A stretch of DNA of 19,593 nt from NCBI GenBank assembly GCA_045649455.1, contig JAZRPV010000011.1, forward strand, positions 1 to 19,593, in the 5' to 3' direction. The stretch is from JAEDES01 sp045649455 (GTDB taxonomy: Bacteria > Bacillota_I > Bacilli_A > RF39 > UBA660). The notes under the pieces were generated by a model. That model had not been told where the DNA came from. It did not search any database and saw only the letters and a list, made by a program, of their open reading frames with translations. The position numbers were made by a program, and so were the translations under genes. Positions 15,312 through 19,593 of the stretch are shown here, piece after piece; within the stretch, counting starts at the first letter, position 1, and each line of letters opens with the position of its first letter.

Positions 15312-16754
15312 ATGGCAAATGAAAAGAAATTTGTACAAGCAATTACATCACGTAATGAAGACTTTGCTCAATGGTATACAGATGTTGTAAAAGAAGCTAA
15401 GTTATGTGATTATTCTAGTGTTAAAGGATGTCTTAATTATTTACCTAATGGATATGCTATTTGGGAAAACATTCAAAAGAACTTAGATGCTAGATTTAAA
15501 GAAACTGGAGTAGAAAATGTTTATTTACCGGTTTTAATCCCTGAAAGTTTATTACAAAAAGAAAAAGATCATATTGAGGGTTTCGCTCCGGAAGTTGCTT
15601 GGGTAACTCATGGTGGATTAGAAAAACTTGAAGAAAGATTTTGTATTCGTCCAACTTCAGAAACGTTATTTTGTGATCATTGGCAAAAGGTTGTTAAATC
15701 ATATAGAGATTTACCATTAGTATGGAATCAATGGAATGCTGTACTTAGATGGGAAAAAACTACTAGACCATTCTTACGTTCAAGAGAATTCTTATGGCAA
15801 GAAGGTCATACTCTTCACGCTACTTATGAAGAAGCTGAAGAAAGAACTAAAATGATGTTTGATGTTTATTATGACTTTGTTACTAAAGATTTAGCAATTC
15901 CACTTATTGGTGGTAGAAAAACTGAAAGTGAAAAGTTTGCTGGGGCACAAGATACTTATACTATTGAAGCAATGATGCATGATGGTAAAGCATTACAATC
16001 TGGTACTAGTCATTTCTTCGGAAATAGTTTCCCAGATTCATTTGATATTAAATATTTAGATAAAGAAAATAATTTACATAGTGCATATGAAACATCTTGG
16101 GGAATGTCTACTCGTATTATTGGAGCGATTATCATGGTACATGGTGATGATTCAGGATTAGTTCTACCTCCTAGAATTGCACCTACTCAAGTTATGGTTA
16201 TACCTATCGCGCAACATAAAGAAGGTGTTTTAGATAAAGCTAATGAACTATATGATAGACTAAAGAAACATGGTATTCGTGTTAAGATTGATGATAGTGA
16301 AAAATCACCTGGATTTAAATTCTCTGAACAAGAAATTTTAGGTATCCCTACTCGTATTGAAATTGGACCTAGAGATATAGAAAATGGAGAATGTGTTATT
16401 TGTAGACGTGATAATGGAGAAAAGATTACTGTTAAGTTAGATGAAGTTGAAACAAAATTAGAAGAATTATTAGAAGTTATTCAAACTGATATGTTTAATA
16501 AAGCAAGTGATTTCTTAAATAGTCATGTTTATGCTGCAAATACTTTAGATGAAATGAAGGAAATTGCAAAAGATAAAATTGGATTTATTAAAGCACCTTG
16601 GTGTGGTTCTGCTGAATGTGAAGATACTATTAAAGCTGAAACTGGAGGTTTTGGTTCTAGATGTATTCCATTTAATCAAGAAAAAGTTAGATCTAAATGT
16701 GCATGTTGTGGTAAAGATGCAGAAGATATAGTTGTATGGGGAAAATCTTATTAG
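15312..16754 (+). CDS. proS: Proline--tRNA ligase, archaeal/eukaryote-like type without editing insertion
   Basis: 480 aa class II synthetase charging tRNA-Pro. Length and motifs match the short type found in archaea, eukaryotes and some bacteria, not the roughly 570-aa bacterial type: the INS editing domain is absent. Seen are RPTSETLF (113-120), motif 2 RSREFLWQEGHT (156-167), GTSHFFG, motif 3 region with GDDSGLVLPPRIAPTQV, the anticodon domain, and a C-terminal zinc-binding module with cysteines in WCGSAEC, SRC and KCACC, ending in the family's terminal Tyr (GKSY). GGAAGGAG precedes the ATG. It diverges from the carboxypeptidase gene and ends in a hairpin terminator. Pro-tRNA editing, if present, must come from a separate protein. 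Confidence 0.97.
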   Translation: MANEKKFVQAITSRNEDFAQWYTDVVKEAKLCDYSSVKGCLNYLPNGYAIWENIQKNLDARFKETGVENVYLPVLIPESLLQKEKDHIEGFAPEVAWVTHGGLEKLEERFCIRPTSETLFCDHWQKVVKSYRDLPLVWNQWNAVLRWEKTTRPFLRSREFLWQEGHTLHATYEEAEERTKMMFDVYYDFVTKDLAIPLIGGRKTESEKFAGAQDTYTIEAMMHDGKALQSGTSHFFGNSFPDSFDIKYLDKENNLHSAYETSWGMSTRIIGAIIMVHGDDSGLVLPPRIAPTQVMVIPIAQHKEGVLDKANELYDRLKKHGIRVKIDDSEKSPGFKFSEQEILGIPTRIEIGPRDIENGECVICRRDNGEKITVKLDEVETKLEELLEVIQTDMFNKASDFLNSHVYAANTLDEMKEIAKDKIGFIKAPWCGSAECEDTIKAETGGFGSRCIPFNQEKVRSKCACCGKDAEDIVVWGKSY

Positions 16755-16768
16755 ATTTTCTCTTTTTT
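16741..16768 (+). terminator. Intrinsic terminator of proS
   Basis: GAAAATCT (16741-16748) pairs with AGATTTTC (16753-16760) around TATT, followed by TCTTTTTT. The TAG stop codon (16752-16754) sits at the loop/3' arm boundary. Confidence 0.8.
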
Positions 16769-16769
16769 G

Positions 16770-16778
16770 TGGTACAAT
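16770..16778 (+). promoter_or_regulatory. Extended -10 promoter of the HEVKH protein operon
   Basis: TGG followed by TACAAT (16773-16778), 17 bases before the ATG and seven before the AAGGTGAT ribosome site. No clear -35. Confidence 0.4.
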
Positions 16779-16795
16779 TTAATTAAGGTGATAAT

Positions 16796-18547
16796 ATGAG
16801 TTTTAATAGAAGACTTACAAATTATTATAGTGAAGATGAACTTAAGAAATTACTTTCTAATCCTAGTCAATATAGAAGTATTATTTTAAATAAGTTTTCT
16901 AGAAAAGATAAAGATTGTAAACTTCGTGATCTTTCTTTAATTGATGCTTTAGATAATTATATTATTAAAATACTTAATACCACTCCTTGGATTTTAAATA
17001 AACAAGATTTAATTAACTATAGAGATTTTTTATATAGTGTTCATAATACTAATAGAAGTATTGTTTTTGATTCTATTTTATTTAGAAAAGGAAATATTGA
17101 TAAAGTATTTTCAGATGACCAAGTAAAGAATTTAAGTGTTACTAAAAGACAAGCAACAATTAATGCCAATAATGAATTAAATGGATTAATGAGTAAACCT
17201 GGTCAAACTGCATCTGATATGTTACTTCGTTTTGCGGAAACTCAATTAGATAATGATAGTGAATTGGTTAAAAACTTTGTTGATAATCTATTTGGTTATA
17301 TTATGAATAATCCAGATACTAATAAAGGTTATTATGCAAGAGAATTTATGATTAGATATGCTGCGCATAGTGCCGTTAAAGATTTGAAAATTCCACCTGT
17401 TGAAGTATATCTGACTAACTATGATTTACGTGGTGATTCAATAGATCCTGGTGAGCGTGGATGTAGTTATGGAAACTCTAGTATTATAAATGTTAGTCGA
17501 GATTATGCTTTAGATAAGGTAACAAAAGATACAGGTTTACCTAATTATATGTCTATAATTCATACGGTTTGTCATGAGGTTAAACATAGTTCTCAAGCAT
17601 TTCATACTTCTAATGGAGAATTTACAGTAGAAACATTTAATTATATTAAGATGCAGTTATTTTCTAAATATTTATCAAATGATAAATATAATGAATATAC
17701 TACTAATTATATTCATACTGAAATTGAAAGTGATTCTAATTATTATGGATGGAGACAAACAGAGAGAATTATTAAGAAGTTTTGTCCTAGTATGATTAAA
17801 GAACTTTCAACAATTGTATCTAATTCAATTGTAACGACTTTTCAAGAAGAGACAGCAACTAAACTCGGAGATGTTAGAAAGAAAAGAATGGCTAAAGAAA
17901 GATTTAATGTTGAAGCTTTGGATAGCATTATGAAGGATCACCCGGATGTATTAAATACTTATCCACAGTTAAAACAAATATATTCTCCTAATGGCAAAAG
18001 ATATGGTTTTATGGAAAGATTAAGATTGAAAAGCCAATCTTTTATAAAGAATATTGATGAAATATATAGAGATTATGATGTATATGATTTTCAAACTGGT
18101 GAAGTTCAAAAGATTGATGTTGGTAGTTTAAAAACAGATGAACAGTTCTTATTCCTTTCAAAAATATTCGATATGGCGATAAATGAAATTCAAAGTTTTA
18201 ATAATAGTGTAAAAGTATTTAGTTATTATCCTAATCGTAATGATTTTAGAGAGAAGGAATTTTATTTTATAGGATTATCAAGAATAAAAAGAATTGTTGG
18301 TTTAATTGAATTAATTAATGCCAATGAAAAAAGAATTATGAAGTTAGACGAAATAAATCGTCGTAACGGAAGTCCTTATATATTTATGACAAGTTTAGAC
18401 TTTGTTAGAAGTTTCTTAAAATCTGGTAAGAAATATGCGAAAGAATTTAAGACTAAATACGGTAATGATGAAGAGAAAGCTGCTATGATAGCAGAACTTA
18501 GTTCTTTGGAACAAGTTGAGATTTTTGAAAATGGAAATAGAAAATAA
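16796..18547 (+). CDS. Unrecognised protein with HEVKH zincin-like motif (putative cytoplasmic metalloprotease)
   Basis: 583 aa; AAGGTGATAAT precedes the ATG. No signal peptide or membrane helix is seen, so it is probably cytoplasmic. I do not recognise the family. The notable site is IIHTVCHEVKHSSQAFH: HExxH with His260, Glu261 and His264, in a predicted helix as in zincin metalloproteases. About 45-50 residues later, HTEIESDSNYYGW (307-319) offers Glu309, Glu311 or Asp313 as the third ligand, like the E-x-E-A/S-D segment of gluzincins. The preceding region (RGCSYGNSSIINVSRDYA, about 221-238) could be the edge strand seen before such helices. The N-terminal 200 and C-terminal 240 residues are helical and charged with no known motif. 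A 61-aa acidic protein overlaps its end. Protease activity is inference from the motif. Confidence 0.85.
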   Translation: MSFNRRLTNYYSEDELKKLLSNPSQYRSIILNKFSRKDKDCKLRDLSLIDALDNYIIKILNTTPWILNKQDLINYRDFLYSVHNTNRSIVFDSILFRKGNIDKVFSDDQVKNLSVTKRQATINANNELNGLMSKPGQTASDMLLRFAETQLDNDSELVKNFVDNLFGYIMNNPDTNKGYYAREFMIRYAAHSAVKDLKIPPVEVYLTNYDLRGDSIDPGERGCSYGNSSIINVSRDYALDKVTKDTGLPNYMSIIHTVCHEVKHSSQAFHTSNGEFTVETFNYIKMQLFSKYLSNDKYNEYTTNYIHTEIESDSNYYGWRQTERIIKKFCPSMIKELSTIVSNSIVTTFQEETATKLGDVRKKRMAKERFNVEALDSIMKDHPDVLNTYPQLKQIYSPNGKRYGFMERLRLKSQSFIKNIDEIYRDYDVYDFQTGEVQKIDVGSLKTDEQFLFLSKIFDMAINEIQSFNNSVKVFSYYPNRNDFREKEFYFIGLSRIKRIVGLIELINANEKRIMKLDEINRRNGSPYIFMTSLDFVRSFLKSGKKYAKEFKTKYGNDEEKAAMIAELSSLEQVEIFENGNRK

Positions 18548-18716
18548 AGATTGTTTTTTAGAGTTTGATAAAATTGAAGATGTTGAAGAAGATCTTGCAG
18601 ATGAAATAATTGCACAAGGACTTTATTTAAATGATGCACTTGAGAGTGATAACTTAAGTGTTGTTGATGATTTAGTTATTAGTATAATGGATAAGACAAA
18701 AGAAAAAGAAGACTAA
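18531..18716 (+). CDS. Small acidic protein coupled to the HEVKH gene
   Basis: 61 aa from ATG 18531 (MEIENKDCFLEFDKIEDVEED). It overlaps the end of the HEVKH gene by 17 bp in another frame. An in-frame TTG lies five codons earlier, but ATG is preferred; neither has a strong ribosome site, so expression probably relies on translational coupling. About a third of the residues are Asp or Glu, and the predicted structure is mostly helical with no membrane segment. No family is recognised. A terminator begins at its stop. The tight coupling suggests a helper, substrate or inhibitor of the upstream protein; this is inference. Confidence 0.65.
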   Translation: MEIENKDCFLEFDKIEDVEEDLADEIIAQGLYLNDALESDNLSVVDDLVISIMDKTKEKED

Positions 18717-18732
18717 TAAGTCTTCTTTTTTT
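18703..18732 (+). terminator. Intrinsic terminator of the HEVKH/small acidic protein operon
   Basis: AAAAAGAAGACT (18703-18714) pairs with AGTCTTCTTTTT (18719-18730) around AATA, followed by more T. The stop codon TAA starts at the last stem base. Confidence 0.85.
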
Positions 18733-18736
18733 GTAT

Positions 18737-18761
18737 AAAAAAAACTCAGATTTCTCTGAGT
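18737..18761 (-). terminator. Intrinsic terminator of the tRNA cluster
   Basis: On the minus strand ACTCAGA (18761-18755), loop GAAA, TCTGAGT (18750-18744), then eight T. A compact GNRA-looped terminator directly after tRNA-Pro. Confidence 0.9.
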
Positions 18762-18770
18762 AAATTCAAA

Positions 18771-18847
18771 TGGTCGGGAAAACAGGATTTGAACCTGCAA
18801 CCCCTTGGTCCCAAACCAAGTGCTCTACCAAGTTGAGCCATTTCCCG
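18771..18847 (-). tRNA. tRNA-Pro (anticodon TGG)
   Basis: Acceptor CGGGAAA pairs with TTTCCCG, discriminator A, encoded CCA (18771-18773). Anticodon loop TTTGGGA in stem CTTGG/CCAAG reads TGG. The T-loop GGTTCAAATCC is normal. It is the last gene of the cluster. Confidence 0.97.
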
Positions 18848-18852
18848 ATTAA

Positions 18853-18929
18853 TGGTGCGCTCGAAGGGATTCGAACCCCTGACCTTTTGGTTCGTAGCCA
18901 AACACTCTATCCAACTGAGCTACGAGCGC
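18853..18929 (-). tRNA. tRNA-Arg (anticodon ACG)
   Basis: Acceptor GCGCTCG pairs with CGAGCGC, discriminator A, encoded CCA. Anticodon loop CTACGAA reads ACG; A34 is normally deaminated to inosine by TadA to read CGN codons. T-loop GGTTCGAATCC. Confidence 0.97.
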
Positions 18930-18961
18930 ATGACTTGTAATTAGTCAGGTATAAAAAAAAC

Positions 18962-19037
18962 TGGTGGCTCCAGCGGGAATCGAACCAGCGACACAGGGAT
19001 TTTCAGTCCCTTGCTCTACCGACTGAGCTATGAAGCC
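18962..19037 (-). tRNA. tRNA-Phe (anticodon GAA)
   Basis: Acceptor GGCTTCA pairs with TGGAGCC (one G-T pair), discriminator A, encoded CCA. Anticodon loop CTGAAAA within stem GGGA/TCCC reads GAA. Confidence 0.97.
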
Positions 19038-19045
19038 AAAAATAA

Positions 19046-19122
19046 TGGCGGTCTCAACGGGACTCGAACCCGCGATCTTCTGCGTGACAGGCAGACGTGT
19101 TAACCAGCTGCACCATGAGACC
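19046..19122 (-). tRNA. tRNA-Asp (anticodon GTC)
   Basis: Acceptor GGTCTCA pairs with TGAGACC, discriminator G as expected for Asp, encoded CCA. Anticodon loop CTGTCAC in stem TCTGC/GCAGA reads GTC. Confidence 0.97.
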
Positions 19123-19132
19123 ATAACTAAAT

Positions 19133-19209
19133 TGGTTGCGGGAAGAGGATTTGAACCTCTGACCTCTGGGTTATGAGCCCAGCGAGCTACCGAGCTGCTC
19201 CATCCCGCG
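19133..19209 (-). tRNA. Initiator tRNA-fMet (anticodon CAT)
   Basis: Acceptor CGCGGGA pairs with TCCCGCA leaving the C1-A72 mismatch that marks initiator tRNA for formylation and IF2 use. The anticodon stem ends in the three G-C pairs (GGG/CCC) of initiators, loop CTCATAA reads CAT. CCA is encoded. Confidence 0.97.
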
Positions 19210-19217
19210 ATATTAAA

Positions 19218-19310
19218 TGGCGGAGGAAAAGGGATTCGAACCCCTGCGCCGCTTGCACGACCTCCCGGTTTTCAAGACCGGTCCCTTCAACCAGACTTGG
19301 GTATTCCTCC
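19218..19310 (-). tRNA. tRNA-Ser (anticodon TGA)
   Basis: 93 bases with a long variable arm, as in class II tRNAs. Acceptor GGAGGAA pairs with TTCCTCC, discriminator G, encoded CCA. Anticodon loop CTTGAAA in stem CCGGT/ACCGG reads TGA. First gene after the internal promoter. Confidence 0.97.
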
Positions 19311-19315
19311 ATTTA

Positions 19316-19329
19316 ACGTCTTGTGACGT
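19316..19329 (-). repeat. Perfect short inverted repeat at the predicted 5' end of the tRNA-Ser transcript
   Basis: ACGTC (19316-19320) and GACGT (19325-19329) are separated by four bases. The predicted transcription start is at about 19329, so the primary transcript would begin with a 5-bp hairpin just before tRNA-Ser. Confidence 0.7.
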
Positions 19330-19335
19330 AAATTG

Positions 19336-19365
19336 ATTATAACATAGTCTTTTTTGTTGTGTCAA
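19336..19365 (-). promoter_or_regulatory. Consensus promoter of the tRNA-Ser to tRNA-Pro cluster
   Basis: TTGACA (19360-19365) and TATAAT (19336-19341) on the minus strand, 18-base spacer, with a TGT extended -10. Both boxes are perfect matches to the sigma-A consensus, as expected for a strongly expressed stable RNA unit. Confidence 0.9.
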
Positions 19366-19369
19366 GGTT

Positions 19370-19397
19370 GTTAATTATCTATGTTTCTATAATTAAC
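19370..19397. repeat. Inverted repeat just upstream of the tRNA promoter
   Basis: GTTAATTAT (19370-19378) and ATAATTAAC (19389-19397) form a perfect 9-base inverted repeat with a 10-base gap, ending four bases before the -35 box. It lacks a T run in either direction, so it is a poor intrinsic terminator for tRNA-Leu; it may be an UP-like AT-rich element or an operator. Confidence 0.5.
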
Positions 19398-19422
19398 TTA
19401 AATAAATAAGATAATTTTAAGA

Positions 19423-19511
19423 TGGTGCCTAAGGCCGGACTTGAACCGGCACGAGGGTTGATTCTCGCAGGATTTTAAGTCCTGTGCGTCTACCAATTCC
19501 GCCACTCAGGC
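19423..19511 (-). tRNA. tRNA-Leu (anticodon TAA)
   Basis: Acceptor GCCTGAG pairs with CTTAGGC (one G-T pair), discriminator A, encoded CCA. A long variable arm marks a class II tRNA. Anticodon loop CTTAAAA in stem CAGGA/TCCTG reads TAA, the main Leu codon in these AT-rich genes. Confidence 0.97.
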
Positions 19512-19516
19512 ACATA

Positions 19517-19592
19517 TGGTGATCTGTATGAGATTCGAACTCATGACCCTTTGATTAAAAGTCAAATGCTCTACCGACTGAGCTAACAGATC
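19517..19592 (-). tRNA. tRNA-Lys (anticodon TTT)
   Basis: Acceptor GATCTGT pairs with ACAGATC, discriminator A, encoded CCA. Anticodon loop CTTTTAA in stem TTTGA/TCAAA reads TTT. It is complete, ending one base before the window edge; only five bases separate it from tRNA-Leu, so the cluster probably continues upstream beyond the window. Confidence 0.96.
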
Positions 19593-19593
19593 A

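Noticed and set aside
18376..18639. Open frame opposite the end of the HEVKH gene
   Set aside because: Antisense to two overlapping plus-strand genes, no ribosome site, low-complexity Leu/Phe content.
254..18716. Possible TGA (Trp) reassignment, because no gene here ends in TGA
   Set aside because: Conserved tryptophans of ValRS and ProRS are TGG and no frame needs TGA read through; TAA preference is expected in AT-rich DNA.
1..19593. CRISPR array, insertion sequence, prophage or integration into a tRNA gene
   Set aside because: No spaced direct repeats, transposase or integrase-like genes are seen, and all eight tRNA genes are intact with no duplicated 3' ends.

Overview
The window is an AT-rich bacterial chromosome segment. 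It looks like a low-GC Bacillota, probably Bacilli-like and possibly an uncultured gut lineage related to Erysipelotrichales/RF39; that placement is inference. The support is a valine T-box riboswitch, an archaeal-type ProRS without an insertion domain, a valS / SPOR protein / radC / mreC / mreD run resembling the Bacillus valS-spoIIB-radC-mreBCD neighbourhood, and tRNA genes that all encode CCA. The code is standard: tryptophans are TGG. Of the 16 complete genes plus one 21-codon leader ORF, all end in TAA except proS (TAG). I see no mobile element, CRISPR array, phage gene or broken gene; this is a core-genome region.

Layout. 1-9442 is transcribed leftwards. From its promoter end it holds an ABC exporter, a T-box leader with a small leader ORF and valS, a large multi-pass membrane protein with a C-terminal zinc ribbon, and then a SPOR-domain protein, radC, mreC and the start of mreD (cut by the window edge). 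No mreB lies between radC and mreC. 9555-11067 runs rightwards: a dCMP deaminase and a membrane-anchored glycerophosphodiester phosphodiesterase. 11085-13179 runs leftwards: an FAD-dependent dehydrogenase and an overlapping membrane-anchored cyclophilin. 13286-14200 (+) is a membrane-anchored metallophosphoesterase, converging with and overlapping by 15 bp a D-Ala-D-Ala carboxypeptidase (14186-15235, -). 15312-18716 (+) holds proS, an unrecognised HEVKH (zincin-like) protein and a small acidic protein overlapping its end. 18771-19592 (-) is a cluster of eight tRNA genes: Lys, Leu, then a consensus promoter, then Ser, fMet, Asp, Phe, Arg and Pro, ended by an intrinsic terminator.

Themes. Cell-envelope building and remodelling (mreC, mreD, SPOR protein, DD-carboxypeptidase, GDPD) is mixed with translation (valS, proS, tRNAs) and nucleotide or DNA metabolism (dCMP deaminase, radC). 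Expression signals are compact: -10 boxes often sit a few bases before an AGGTGAT-type Shine-Dalgarno, and stop codons are commonly built into the terminator hairpin.

The points most worth a second look are the 21-codon ORF with an unusual base composition between the valine T-box and valS; the HEVKH protein with its coupled acidic partner; the zinc-ribbon membrane protein inserted in the valS-spoIIB neighbourhood; the missing mreB; and altered catalytic motifs in the phosphoesterase (GEED for GNHD) and carboxypeptidase (KNG for KTG).
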